DNA of 64,000 bases from Roseobacter insulae (lineage in GTDB: Bacteria; Pseudomonadota; Alphaproteobacteria; Rhodobacterales; Rhodobacteraceae). Both the position numbers and the translations under genes were made by a program. The stretch covers positions 124,001 through 188,000 of the forward strand of contig NZ_JAHXDN010000003.1 in the NCBI RefSeq assembly GCF_019375555.1, in the 5' to 3' direction. Shown here piece by piece: positions 17,979-26,421 of the stretch. A model generated the notes under the pieces. The model saw only the letters and a list, made by a program, of their open reading frames with translations, ran no database searches and was not told the origin of the DNA. Position 1 is the stretch's first letter. Every line of letters starts with the position of its first letter.

Positions 17979-19238
17979 ATGCGGAGAGTAGTTGTCACAG
18001 GTTTGGGCCTGGTAACACCGTTGGCCGATGGCGTGGAAGCCAGTTGGTCGCGTATCCTTGACGGTCAATCAGGTGCGGGGCCGATCACGGGGTTTGATCC
18101 CGGTAAACTGGTCACGCAATACGCCTGCGAAGTGCCTTTGGGTGACGGCTCGGACGGCACGTTCAACGCCGACACCTACATGGAGCCGAAAGACCAGCGG
18201 AAGGTGGACACCTTCATTCTGTTTGGTCTGGCCGCCGCACAGCAGGCGGTCGAGGATGCCGGGTGGCACCCGGAGGATCGCGAGAGCCTCGATCGCACCG
18301 GTGTGTTGATCGGCTCGGGTATCGGCGGGCTGAATTCCATCGCGAACACCGCGATCATGATGAATGAGAAGGGGCCGCGCCGCGTCTCGCCGTTCTTTGT
18401 GCCGGGCGCGCTGATCAACCTGATCTCCGGTCAGGTGTCGATCAAATACGGGTTCCGCGGCCCGAACCATTCGGTGGTGACGGCGTGTTCGACCGGGGCG
18501 CATGCGATTGGCGATGCGAGCCGCCTGATCCAGCACGGCGACGCGGATGTGATGATTGCCGGCGGTGCGGAGGCCGCGATCTGTGAAATCGGGATCGCCG
18601 GGTTCAACGCCTGCAAGGCGCTCAGCACCAAGCGCGGAGACACTCCGGAGAAAGCCAGCCGCCCCTATGACGAGGACCGCGATGGTTTCGTCATGGGCGA
18701 GGGGGCCGGGATCGTCGTGCTGGAAGAATATGAGCATGCCAGGGCGCGCGGCGCCAAGATCTATGCCGAGGTGCTGGGATATGGTTTGTCGGGTGACGCC
18801 TACCATATTACCGCCCCTGCCGAAGACGGCGACGGTGCCGAGCGCGCCATGCGTGCCGCCCTGAACAATGCCGGACTGACGCCGGCCGACATCGATTACA
18901 TCAATGCGCATGGTACGTCGACGATGGCCGATACCATCGAGCTTGGCGCGGTCGAGCGGATGCTGGGAGAGCACGCGCGCAATGTCACCATGTCGTCCAC
19001 GAAGTCTTCCACGGGTCATCTTTTGGGCGCGGCGGGCGCGATCGAGGCGATCTTCTCGATCCTGGCGATCCGTGACCAGGTCGCGCCACCGACGATCAAC
19101 CTGGACAATCCGGCGGTTGAAACGCAAATCGACCTCGCGCCCAATGCGAAACGGGAACGCAAGGTGGACGTCGCCCTGTCCAACTCCTTTGGCTTTGGCG
19201 GCACGAACGCCAGCGTCATTTTCGGGAAGGTCGGCTGA
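17979..19238 (+). CDS. fabF: 3-oxoacyl-ACP synthase II
   Basis: FabF condenses malonyl-ACP with acyl-ACP and is responsible for chain elongation including the temperature-sensitive step to cis-vaccenate. The 419-residue product starts MRRVVVTGLGLVTPLADGVE. The catalytic Cys is in VVTACSTGAHAIGD, and the two histidines are in NAHGTSTMADT and SSTKSSTGHLLGAAGA, followed by the FGGTNAS loop. AGAGGGG precedes the ATG at 17979. Its stop codon overlaps the mltG start by one base (TGATG), so the two are translationally coupled. Confidence 0.97.
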   Translation: MRRVVVTGLGLVTPLADGVEASWSRILDGQSGAGPITGFDPGKLVTQYACEVPLGDGSDGTFNADTYMEPKDQRKVDTFILFGLAAAQQAVEDAGWHPEDRESLDRTGVLIGSGIGGLNSIANTAIMMNEKGPRRVSPFFVPGALINLISGQVSIKYGFRGPNHSVVTACSTGAHAIGDASRLIQHGDADVMIAGGAEAAICEIGIAGFNACKALSTKRGDTPEKASRPYDEDRDGFVMGEGAGIVVLEEYEHARARGAKIYAEVLGYGLSGDAYHITAPAEDGDGAERAMRAALNNAGLTPADIDYINAHGTSTMADTIELGAVERMLGEHARNVTMSSTKSSTGHLLGAAGAIEAIFSILAIRDQVAPPTINLDNPAVETQIDLAPNAKRERKVDVALSNSFGFGGTNASVIFGKVG

Positions 19239-20389
19239 TGTGGCGACATATCGCGTCTAACGCGGTGACCATGCTGATCGTGCTGCTTTTCCTGATGGGT
19301 GGCGTGATCCTTTGGGGCAAGGGCCAGTATGAGGCAGCCGGTCCGCTTGATCAGGCGATATGCCTGCAGGTCGAGCGCGGGTCTAACATGCGCCGGGTCA
19401 GCCGGTCGCTGGAAGATCAGGGCGCGGTCAGCTCCCCGACGATTTTTCGCATGGGGGCAGATTATGCCGACAAGACGTCGCAGCTGAAGGCGGGCAGTTA
19501 TCTGGTCGCCCCCGGTGCCTCCATGGCGGAGATCGTGGACATCGTCACGCGGGGCGGCGCCAGCACCTGCGGGACCGAGGTTGTCTACCGGATTGGCGTG
19601 AACAGACTGGGCATCCAGGTGCGCGAACTGGATCCTGAAACAAATCGCTTCGAAGAACGCGCCGCCTTTACCCCGGCCGAAGAAGAAACGCCCGAAATAT
19701 ATGCGGAAAAGAAGGCGCAGCCCGATACGCGGTTCCGCGTGGCGTTGGCCGAAGGGGTGACGAGCTGGCAGGTTGTCGAGAGCCTTAAGTCGATGGACGT
19801 GCTGGAGGGGGCTGTCGCTGACTTGCCGCCCGAAGGATCGTTGGCGCCGGACAGCTACGAGGTGCGCCCGGGGGATGATCGGACGCAGATCATCGAACGG
19901 ATGCAGGCCGCGCAGGAACTGAGGGTCGCGCAAGCCTGGCAAAACCGGGCGGAGGACCTGCCCGTAGAGACGCCGGAGGAGCTGCTGGTGCTGGCCTCTA
20001 TCATTGAGAAGGAAACCGGTGTTGCCGAAGAGCGGGGGCAGGTGGCAAGCGTTTTCGTCAACCGCCTGAACCGTGGCATGCGCCTTCAGACCGACCCGAC
20101 GGTGATTTACGGCGTCACCAAGGGGCAGGGTGTTCTGGGCCGGGGTCTGCGGCAAAGCGAGTTGCGCGCGGCAACCCCGTGGAACACCTATGTGATCGAA
20201 GGATTGCCACCCACACCAATTGCCAACCCAGGGGCCGCGAGCCTGCAGGCGGCGGCGCGGCCCTTGACGACGGATTATGTATTCTTCGTTGCCGATGGCA
20301 CCGGCGGACATGCCTTTGCCGAAACGCTGGATGAGCATAATCGCAATGTGGCCAAATGGCGTGAGATTGAGGCGGAACGCGCCAACTGA
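19238..20389 (+). CDS. mltG: Endolytic murein transglycosylase MltG
   Basis: MltG cleaves nascent glycan strands in the inner membrane and sets chain length. The 383-residue product has one N-terminal membrane anchor (residues about 7-24, VTMLIVLLFLMGGVILWG), a LysM-like region, and the YceG catalytic domain with LASIIEKETGVAEERGQVASVF (catalytic Glu) and LQTDPTVIYG, PWNTYVIEGLPPTPIANPG and YVFFVADGTGGHAF. It is coupled to fabF, a conserved linkage between lipid and wall synthesis in many bacteria. It is the last housekeeping gene before the GTA control region. Confidence 0.96.
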   Translation: MWRHIASNAVTMLIVLLFLMGGVILWGKGQYEAAGPLDQAICLQVERGSNMRRVSRSLEDQGAVSSPTIFRMGADYADKTSQLKAGSYLVAPGASMAEIVDIVTRGGASTCGTEVVYRIGVNRLGIQVRELDPETNRFEERAAFTPAEEETPEIYAEKKAQPDTRFRVALAEGVTSWQVVESLKSMDVLEGAVADLPPEGSLAPDSYEVRPGDDRTQIIERMQAAQELRVAQAWQNRAEDLPVETPEELLVLASIIEKETGVAEERGQVASVFVNRLNRGMRLQTDPTVIYGVTKGQGVLGRGLRQSELRAATPWNTYVIEGLPPTPIANPGAASLQAAARPLTTDYVFFVADGTGGHAFAETLDEHNRNVAKWREIEAERAN

Positions 20390-20503
20390 CGACAACAACG
20401 GCGCAATAAAACAGGGGCCGATCGCGTGTTTTCTTCCCTTGCGTAAAGGCGTTGCCCAGTGATCCATGATACCCTTATGCGTGTATTCGTTTTAGGAATT
20501 TGT

Positions 20504-20522
20504 TAATCGTACCGTACGGTTA
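20504..20522. promoter_or_regulatory. 19-bp palindrome upstream of the GTA promoter
   Basis: The sequence TAATCGTACCGTACGGTTA is an inverted repeat with eight of nine arm positions paired around a central C; the core CGTAC-C-GTACG is perfect. It ends 25 bases before the -35 hexamer, so its centre is about 70 bases upstream of the predicted transcription start, a usual position for an activator. It is the best candidate in the window for the binding site of the GTA activator (GafA or equivalent); that identity is inference. Confidence 0.6.
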
Positions 20523-20547
20523 GAGATTTTGCTTGCCTCGAATTCTC

Positions 20548-20576
20548 TTGACTTTGCGAACGGACACACGTATAAC
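20548..20576 (+). promoter_or_regulatory. Near-consensus sigma-70 promoter of the GTA cluster
   Basis: TTGACT at 20548-20553 and TATAAC at 20571-20576 are separated by exactly 17 bases. Each hexamer differs from consensus at one position. Transcription would start around 20583 and run about 100 bases before g1. A promoter this good would be expected to be strong on its own, yet GTA expression is normally silent in most cells, which makes the downstream terminator significant. Confidence 0.65.
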
Positions 20577-20603
20577 TTGTGACATGCTAGAAGAAGTGGG
20601 CAG

Positions 20604-20638
20604 ACGACCCCGGGAGTGATCCCGCCGGGTCGTTTTTT
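20604..20638 (+). terminator. Promoter-proximal intrinsic terminator in the GTA leader
   Basis: The arms ACGACCC (20604-20610) and GGGTCGT (20627-20633) form an outer stem; inside, CGGGA (20611-20615) and TCCCG (20620-20624) pair around GTGA, with a two-base bulge. Six T follow (20633-20638). The structure ends about 55 bases after the predicted transcription start and 47 bases before g1, so polymerase must pass it to reach the GTA genes. It could instead be read as a late mltG terminator, but it lies after the promoter. Confidence 0.8.
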
Positions 20639-20684
20639 CGTTTCTCTCGTGCGGAGACTACGCGCATGAGAGGTAGACACCTGA

Positions 20685-21029
20685 ATGACTTTGATAACCC
20701 CAGAGCTCGTAGAGTCGCAAACCGAAGACCTTCTGAATTCGGTCATCGGTTCCATCAAGGATTTGCGTAAAGAACTTGAAGACCTGAAAGAACGGGTCCG
20801 CGCAACGGATGGTGAGCAGACAGTGCAGGGCAACAAGACCGTGACACAAGCCGTGTCGCTACTTGAGACCTGCCAGAAAGTGGAGAACCGCCTTGTCGAA
20901 TGCCGCAGCAAACACGCAGGTATCGCCCGCGGGGGCTATGCCCTCGATCTCGAAAGAGCACGGGCTGAGATTGGGTGCAAGCTGGCTCGGCTCCGCTGCA
21001 CGCGACCTACAAGAGACATTTCTCAATGA
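20685..21029 (+). CDS. g1: GTA g1, small terminase subunit
   Basis: The 114-residue product matches GTA gp1, the small terminase that helps select and hand over DNA for packaging. The N-terminal half is a charged helix likely to form a coiled coil (IGSIKDLRKELEDLKERV), and the conserved C-terminal motif ECRSKHAGIARGGYALDLE is the family signature. GAGAGG lies upstream of the ATG at 20685. The last 92 bases overlap the start of g2 in another frame. Confidence 0.85.
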   Translation: MTLITPELVESQTEDLLNSVIGSIKDLRKELEDLKERVRATDGEQTVQGNKTVTQAVSLLETCQKVENRLVECRSKHAGIARGGYALDLERARAEIGCKLARLRCTRPTRDISQ

Positions 21030-22308
21030 CCTGAACGAGGGAGAGCTTCTGGCTCTCCCTTATTTGTTCGAGTTCTGGGCCATGGAACATCAGCTGCCGC
21101 CAGAGGGAGACTGGCGCGCGTGGGTGATCATGGGGGGACGCGGTGCGGGGAAGACACGGGCAGGCGCGGAGTGGGTGCGCGCGCAGGTCGAGGGAGCGAA
21201 ACCAACGGATGAGGGGCGTGCAAGACGCGTGGCCCTTGTAGGCGAGACCATCGATCAGGTCCGCGAAGTGATGATATTCGGCGACAGCGGTATTCTGGCC
21301 TGTTCGCCACCGGACAGACGGCCCGACTGGGAAGCGGGGCGCAAGCGCCTGGTCTGGCCCAATGGGGCCGTGGCCTCGGTGCATTCCGCCTTCGACCCTG
21401 AAGGGTTGCGCGGGCCGCAGTTCGATGCTGCCTGGGTTGACGAACTGGCGAAGTGGAAAAAGGCGGAGAGCACATGGGACATGTTGCAGTTCGCCTTGCG
21501 GCTGGGGGACAAGCCGCAGGTTTGCGTTACGACCACGCCGCGGAATGTCGGGGTGCTGAAAGCCCTGCTGAAATCGCCATCGACGGTTCTGACGCAGGCA
21601 CCGACCGAAGCCAATGCGGCCAACCTGGCCGCGTCGTTTCTGGAGGAGGTGCGGGCGCGGTACAAGGGCACGCGGCTGGGACGTCAGGAACTGGACGGTG
21701 TCTTGCTGGAAGACGCGGAGGGCGCGTTGTGGACATCATCGGGTATCGAGCAGTGCCGGGTGCGCGAAGCGCCGGAACTGGACCGCATCGTTGTGGCGGT
21801 GGACCCGGCAACCACAGGCGGTTCGGACTCTGACGAGTGCGGGATCATCGTGGCAGGGGTCAAGACAGCGGGTGCACCGCAGGACTGGCGGGCCGTGGTT
21901 TTGGCCGATTGCACCGTGACAGGGGCATCGCCCGCCGGATGGGCGCAGGCCGCGATTGCGGCGATGGAGCAGTTCGGCGCGGACCGGCTGGTGGCTGAAG
22001 TCAACCAGGGCGGCCAGATGGTGGCCGAAGTGATCCGGCAGGTCGATCCGCTGGTCCCCTACAAAGGGGTACATGCCAGCCGCGGCAAGGTCGCACGGGC
22101 AGAACCGGTTGCGGCGCTCTACGAGCAGGGGCGGGTGCGGCACATGCCGGGCCTTGAGGATCTGGAAGACCAGATGTGCCGGATGACGCTACAGGGTTAC
22201 GAAGGCAAGGGCTCCCCGGATCGGGTCGACGCCCTAGTCTGGGCCTTGCATGAACTGATGATTGAACCCGCCGCAAAGTGGCGGGCCCCGCGGGTGCGGT
22301 CGCTCTGA
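20938..22308 (+). CDS. g2: GTA g2, large terminase subunit
   Basis: This is the packaging motor and nuclease that fills GTA heads with host DNA. The 456-residue product shows the Walker A motif VIMGGRGAGKTRAGAEWVR, a Walker-B-like FDAAWVDELAKWKKAE, the motor coupling segment VCVTTTPRNVGVLKALL, and a C-terminal RNase-H-like nuclease beginning VAVDPATTGGSDSDECGI with later LVAEVNQGGQMV and DRVDALVWAL. The ATG at 20938 gives a protein beginning MPSISKEHGLRL. A TTG at 20863 would extend it further into g1. The long overlap with g1 forces both frames to be coding here. Confidence 0.95.
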   Translation: MPSISKEHGLRLGASWLGSAARDLQETFLNDLNEGELLALPYLFEFWAMEHQLPPEGDWRAWVIMGGRGAGKTRAGAEWVRAQVEGAKPTDEGRARRVALVGETIDQVREVMIFGDSGILACSPPDRRPDWEAGRKRLVWPNGAVASVHSAFDPEGLRGPQFDAAWVDELAKWKKAESTWDMLQFALRLGDKPQVCVTTTPRNVGVLKALLKSPSTVLTQAPTEANAANLAASFLEEVRARYKGTRLGRQELDGVLLEDAEGALWTSSGIEQCRVREAPELDRIVVAVDPATTGGSDSDECGIIVAGVKTAGAPQDWRAVVLADCTVTGASPAGWAQAAIAAMEQFGADRLVAEVNQGGQMVAEVIRQVDPLVPYKGVHASRGKVARAEPVAALYEQGRVRHMPGLEDLEDQMCRMTLQGYEGKGSPDRVDALVWALHELMIEPAAKWRAPRVRSL

Positions 22309-22422
22309 GAGCGCGGACCCCGTAACACTTAACACTTTGGCGAATGATCAGAAATCGGTGCGGCGAATGCGGTCGCGCCGACTGCTTTGGCGCGCCGGCA
22401 CATTAATCGAGGAGCAAACGAC

Positions 22423-23601
22423 ATGGTTTTTGACTTTCTAAAGCGCGGTGTGCCGATGGAGGTGCCGGAGCAGAAGGCGAGCGCCACCGGGCCGGTCGTG
22501 GCCTACCAGTCTTCGGGGCGGGTGGCGTGGAGCCCGCGGGATGCTGTCTCGCTGACGCGCACAGGATTTTCCGGCAATCCGGTTGGCTTCCGGTCGGTGA
22601 AGCTAATCGCGGAAGCGGCGGCCGCCTTGCCTCTGGTGCTGCAGGATGCCGAACAACGGTACGAAACACACCCCTTCATTGACCTGGTGTCGCGCCCCAA
22701 CCCGATGCAGGGGCGTGCGGAATTGCTGGAGGCGCTTTACGCGCAGCTTCTGCTGACCGGCAATGGATACGTCGAGGCCGTGGCCGCGGAAAGCGCGCTG
22801 CCCGTTGAATTGCACGTGCTGCGATCAGATCGCATGAGTGTGGTACCGGGAAGCGATGGCTGGCCCATCGCCTATGAATACGCTGTTGGCGGGCGCAAGC
22901 ACCGGTTCGATGCGACGGGCGCGCAGACGCCGGTATGCCATATCAAGAGCTTTCACCCGCAGGATGATCACTACGGGTTCAGCCCGATGCAGGCGGCGGC
23001 GATGGCGGTGGACGTGCATAACTCCGCCAGCCGCTGGTCCAAGGCGCTGCTGGACAACGCGGCACGCCCGTCGGGCGCCATCGTGTACCGGGGCGCCGAG
23101 GGGCAAGGCACGATGAACACCGACCAATACGAACGTCTGGTCAGTGAAATGGAGAGCCATCATCAGGGCGCGCGTAACGCGGGACGCCCGATGCTGCTGG
23201 AAGGCGGATTGGACTGGAAACCCATGGGGTTTTCGCCCTCGGACATGGAATTTCAGAAAACCAAGGAGGCTGCCGCGCGCGAGATCGCGCTGGCCTTCGG
23301 TGTGCCGCCGATGCTGCTGGGGATACAGGGCGATGCGACCTACGCGAACTACCAGGAGGCGCATCGCGCGTTCTACCGCTTGACGGTACTGCCGCTGGTC
23401 ACCCGGGTCACTGCGGCACTGGCCAACTGGATCGCGCAGTACACCGGCGAACAGCTGACCCTGAAGCCCGATCTGGACCAGGTACCTGCACTGGCGGCAG
23501 AACGCGATGCCCAGTGGAACCGGGTCGCGCAGGCGGATTTCCTGAGCCAGGCGGAGAAACGGGCGCTCTTGGGCTTGCCGGCGGTGAGTGCGGATGAGTG
23601 A
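22423..23601 (+). CDS. g3: GTA g3, portal protein (HK97 family)
   Basis: The 392-residue portal forms the dodecameric ring through which DNA enters the head. Typical features are MVFDFLKRGVPME, SLTRTGFSGNPVGFRSVKLIAEAAA, LLLTGNGYVEAV, CHIKSFHPQDDHYGFSPMQAA, and the late ALAFGVPPMLLGIQGDATYANYQEAHRAFYR. AGGAG precedes the ATG at 22423, 115 bases after g2; the gap shows no T-tract terminator. The stop codon overlaps g3.5 by eight bases. Confidence 0.96.
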   Translation: MVFDFLKRGVPMEVPEQKASATGPVVAYQSSGRVAWSPRDAVSLTRTGFSGNPVGFRSVKLIAEAAAALPLVLQDAEQRYETHPFIDLVSRPNPMQGRAELLEALYAQLLLTGNGYVEAVAAESALPVELHVLRSDRMSVVPGSDGWPIAYEYAVGGRKHRFDATGAQTPVCHIKSFHPQDDHYGFSPMQAAAMAVDVHNSASRWSKALLDNAARPSGAIVYRGAEGQGTMNTDQYERLVSEMESHHQGARNAGRPMLLEGGLDWKPMGFSPSDMEFQKTKEAAAREIALAFGVPPMLLGIQGDATYANYQEAHRAFYRLTVLPLVTRVTAALANWIAQYTGEQLTLKPDLDQVPALAAERDAQWNRVAQADFLSQAEKRALLGLPAVSADE

Positions 23602-23815
23602 TCCGAGGGTGGAGCGGTTTGAATGCGCGCCGGGCCTGCGGCTGCAGGCCCATGAACGGGTCTCGCAGATCCAGCATGAAAACCTGATCCGGCGGCTCGA
23701 CCGGGTCGAGGAGATGATGGAGCGGCTGGAGAAAAGACTGTGGCTGACCGTTTACGGGATCGTCGCGATGATCCTGGGTGAGGCTTTGCAGTCCGTGCTG
23801 GTGGCCGTGCCGTGA
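23594..23815 (+). CDS. g3.5: GTA g3.5, small membrane-associated protein
   Basis: A 73-residue product encoded between portal and protease, as in other GTA clusters. The central part is a charged amphipathic helix (HENLIRRLDRVEEMMERLEKR), followed by a single hydrophobic segment LWLTVYGIVAMILGEALQ, suggesting a membrane anchor. Its role in GTA production is not established. It overlaps g3 by eight bases and touches the prohead protease gene at its stop. Confidence 0.8.
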   Translation: MSDPRVERFECAPGLRLQAHERVSQIQHENLIRRLDRVEEMMERLEKRLWLTVYGIVAMILGEALQSVLVAVP

Positions 23816-23853
23816 CAGAACAGATGATAACATCAAACATGAGGAGAGAGGCC

Positions 23854-24411
23854 ATGGACTTCGACACAGGGCTGGAACGCAAGTTCGCCCGTTTCGGCGA
23901 AGCGCTTGAGGTGGAGGAAGGCTGCGTCATCAGCGGCTACGCCAGCCTTTTCGGGGCCGTCGATCAGGGCAATGATGTCGTGGCGGCCGGTGCCTATGGC
24001 GCATCGCTGGCGTCCTTGAATGCCAAGGGCACCAAGGTCAAGATGCTCTGGCAGCATGACCCCACGCAACCGATTGGGATCTGGGACGACGTCCGCGAGG
24101 ACGCCCGGGGCCTTTGGGTCAAGGGCCGGTTGCTGGACAGTGTGGCCAAGGGCCGCGAAGCCGCTGCGCTGATCGAGGCGGGCGCCATCGACGGGCTGTC
24201 GATCGGGTATCGCACCCGCAAGGCCACGAAGAATTCCAAGGGCCAGCGGCTCTTGACCGAACTGGAGCTTTGGGAGGTGTCGCTGGTGACGTTTCCAATG
24301 CTGCCCAGTGCGCGGGTTGCGGGCAAGTCGGAGGACACCGACCTTGACCGCCATCTGCGTGACATGGCGGCCGCCTTTGCAGGCGCGCGCGCTGATCTGG
24401 CGCGCCGCTAA
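23854..24411 (+). CDS. g4: GTA g4, prohead protease (HK97 family)
   Basis: The 185-residue serine protease matures the capsid by cutting the scaffold segment of g5. It shows ISGYASLFGAVDQGNDVV, the catalytic histidine in KMLWQHDPTQPIG, the serine in IDGLSIGYRTRKA, and LWEVSLVTFPMLPSA. I use ATG 23854, which has AGGAGAG upstream; a GTG at 23812 overlapping the g3.5 stop would add 14 residues and has no clear ribosome binding site. It is directly followed by its substrate g5. Confidence 0.94.
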   Translation: MDFDTGLERKFARFGEALEVEEGCVISGYASLFGAVDQGNDVVAAGAYGASLASLNAKGTKVKMLWQHDPTQPIGIWDDVREDARGLWVKGRLLDSVAKGREAAALIEAGAIDGLSIGYRTRKATKNSKGQRLLTELELWEVSLVTFPMLPSARVAGKSEDTDLDRHLRDMAAAFAGARADLARR

Positions 24412-24479
24412 CGCGCACCTGTCGTCCCGGGCGTGCGCACGTGCCGCGCCCATCAATCTATCACATTGAGGAACTGCCA

Positions 24480-25658
24480 ATGAGCAAGACCGAACGCAAG
24501 GCGGCGGGCGGGGAAGGTTTGTCCCCCGCTGAGGACGTCAGACAAGCCGTAACCGGCTTTGTCACTGATTTCAAAAGCTTCCAAACCGACATTGAAACAA
24601 AACTTCAACAAACAGAAGAGCGACTGACCATGCTGGACCGTAAGACACACTCCCCCCAACGTACCCCTCTTGGCGGCGCCATCGAAGCTGGCGCGCCACA
24701 CCAGAAGGCCTTCAACGCATACCTGCGTTCGGGGGATGATGACGGCCTGCGCGGGCTTGAGATGGACGCGAAATCCCTTTCGACCGCAGTCAACTCGGAC
24801 GGCGGCTACCTTGTCGACCCGCAGACGTCGGACGCCGTGAATTCGGTGCTTAAGGCGACGGCCTCAATCCGCGCCATCGCGGCGGTGGTCAACGTTGAAG
24901 CAACTTCCTATGACGTTCTGGTCGATCACACCGATGTCGGTGCAGGCTGGGCGACCGAGACAGGCGCGACCACGGAAACCGACACGCCGCAGCTTGATCG
25001 TATCACCATCCCGCTGCACGAGCTGAGCGCTCTGCCGAAGGCGTCCCAGCGGCTGCTTGACGACAGCGCCTTTGATATCGAGAACTGGCTGGCAAGCCGT
25101 ATTGCCGACAAGTTTGCCCGCGCAGAAGCCGCGGCCTTCGTCAACGGCGACGGGATCGACAAACCCATGGGGTTCCTGACACATGCCACGGTGGACAACG
25201 ATGTCTGGACCTGGGGCAACCTGGGCTATGTGCCGACGGGCCTTGCCGGCGATGTCACGGCGGATTCCATCATTGATCTGGTCTATGCGCTGGGAGCGGA
25301 GTACCGCGCCAACGCGACCTTCGTGATGAATTCCAAGACGGCTGGTCTGGTGCGCAAGCTGAAGGACAACGACGGTCGCTTCCTGTGGTCGGACGGTCTT
25401 GCGGCGGCTGAGCCTGCACGGCTGATGGGATACCCCGTTCTGATCGCCGAGGACATGCCCGATGCGGGCCTTGATGCGACGGCCATCGCCTTTGGTGATT
25501 TCGCAAACGGCTACACCATCGCGGAACGCCCTGATCTGCGTGTTCTGCGGGACCCCTTCAGCGCCAAGCCGCATGTGCTGTTTTATGCCACGAAGCGGGT
25601 CGGCGGTGATGTAAGCGACTTTTCCGCCATCAAACTGCTGAAATTCGGCACTTCCTAA
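24480..25658 (+). CDS. g5: GTA g5, major capsid protein (HK97 fold)
   Basis: The 392-residue precursor builds the GTA head. Residues about 15-60 form a predicted coiled-coil scaffold (SFQTDIETKLQQTEERLTML) removed by g4, after which the HK97 core begins near SLSTAVNSDGGYLVDPQTSD. Other signatures are TEIETGATTETDT-like strand segments, KASQRLLDDSAFDIENWLA, NGDGIDKPMGFLTHATV and the late MGYPVLIAEDMPD. TTGAGGAACTGCCA precedes the ATG. A strong GC hairpin lies 17 bases after the stop, which may help keep capsid mRNA abundant. Confidence 0.97.
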   Translation: MSKTERKAAGGEGLSPAEDVRQAVTGFVTDFKSFQTDIETKLQQTEERLTMLDRKTHSPQRTPLGGAIEAGAPHQKAFNAYLRSGDDDGLRGLEMDAKSLSTAVNSDGGYLVDPQTSDAVNSVLKATASIRAIAAVVNVEATSYDVLVDHTDVGAGWATETGATTETDTPQLDRITIPLHELSALPKASQRLLDDSAFDIENWLASRIADKFARAEAAAFVNGDGIDKPMGFLTHATVDNDVWTWGNLGYVPTGLAGDVTADSIIDLVYALGAEYRANATFVMNSKTAGLVRKLKDNDGRFLWSDGLAAAEPARLMGYPVLIAEDMPDAGLDATAIAFGDFANGYTIAERPDLRVLRDPFSAKPHVLFYATKRVGGDVSDFSAIKLLKFGTS

Positions 25659-25675
25659 GCGGAGGTGACGATACC

Positions 25676-25702
25676 GGCGCCGGGGCCTGTGCCCCGTGCG
25701 CC
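25676..25702 (+). other. GC-rich hairpin after the capsid gene
   Basis: GGCGC-CGGGGC at 25676-25686 pairs with GCCCCG-T-GCGCC at 25691-25702, an 11-base stem with one bulged T and a CTGT loop. No T-tract follows, so it is not a classical terminator. It lies in the 163-base gap between g5 and g6, the largest inside the cluster, and may protect the 3' end of a processed capsid message or slow readthrough. Confidence 0.6.
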
Positions 25703-25821
25703 GGGGCCGGGTGCGCGCCGGCATCATTTGCGTTGTCTAGCTGCTCCCCTCCGACCGAGCAATGCGGATGGGCGCGTGCCCGGCTCCCATGTCCACGGGG
25801 GCAAGAATTTGGAGACATTCC

Positions 25822-26421
25822 ATGATGTTGATTGAAGAGACGACGGTGCCGGATGCGGCATTGCCCGTCGAGGAATTCAAAGCGCACCTGCGGCTGGGAA
25901 CCAGCTTTGGCAACGAGAGTGCGCAAGACGAGGTTTTAAGCGGTTTTCTACGCGCCGCGATGGCGGCCGTCGAAGCGCGTACGGGAAAAGTCCTGATGAC
26001 TCGCCCTTTCAGCTGGTCGTTGACCTTTTGGCGGGACCGCGATGCACAGGTTTTGCCTGTTGCGCCGGTATCGGTGGTGAACCACGTCTGGACCGTCGCA
26101 AGAGACGGATCCCAGGCCGAGATAGACGCGGCACAATACTGGCTTGAACGCGACAGCCAGCGCCCGCGCCTGCGATCGGTTGGCGCCTGTTTGCCGGTGA
26201 TCCCGCAAGGTGGCTCTGCATTGGTGGAGTTCGAGGCAGGGTATGGGCTGACCTGGAGTGATTTGCCCGCCGACCTGCGTCAGGCCGTGTTGCTTCTGGC
26301 GTCGCACTACTACGAATACCGCCACGAGACATCCCTGAGCGATGGATGCATGCCGTTTGGCGTCTCCAGCCTGATCGAGCGTTACAAGGTGTTGCGGATG
26401 GGACCGGGGGCAAACCGATGA
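25822..26421 (+). CDS. g6: GTA g6, head-tail adaptor protein
   Basis: The 199-residue product is a head-tail connector of the gp6-like family that docks below the portal. It opens MMLIEETTVPDAALPVEEFKAHLRLG and has the helix segment LSGFLRAAMAAVEARTGKVL, then LRQAVLLLASHYYEYRHETS, a strongly conserved motif in this family. GGAGACATTCC precedes the ATG at 25822. Its stop overlaps the g7 start as ATGA. Confidence 0.9.
   Translation: MMLIEETTVPDAALPVEEFKAHLRLGTSFGNESAQDEVLSGFLRAAMAAVEARTGKVLMTRPFSWSLTFWRDRDAQVLPVAPVSVVNHVWTVARDGSQAEIDAAQYWLERDSQRPRLRSVGACLPVIPQGGSALVEFEAGYGLTWSDLPADLRQAVLLLASHYYEYRHETSLSDGCMPFGVSSLIERYKVLRMGPGANR

Noticed and set aside
17979..20389. A hidden defence or secondary-metabolite system near fabF
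   Set aside because: The genes are ordinary fatty-acid and cell-wall genes in a common order.
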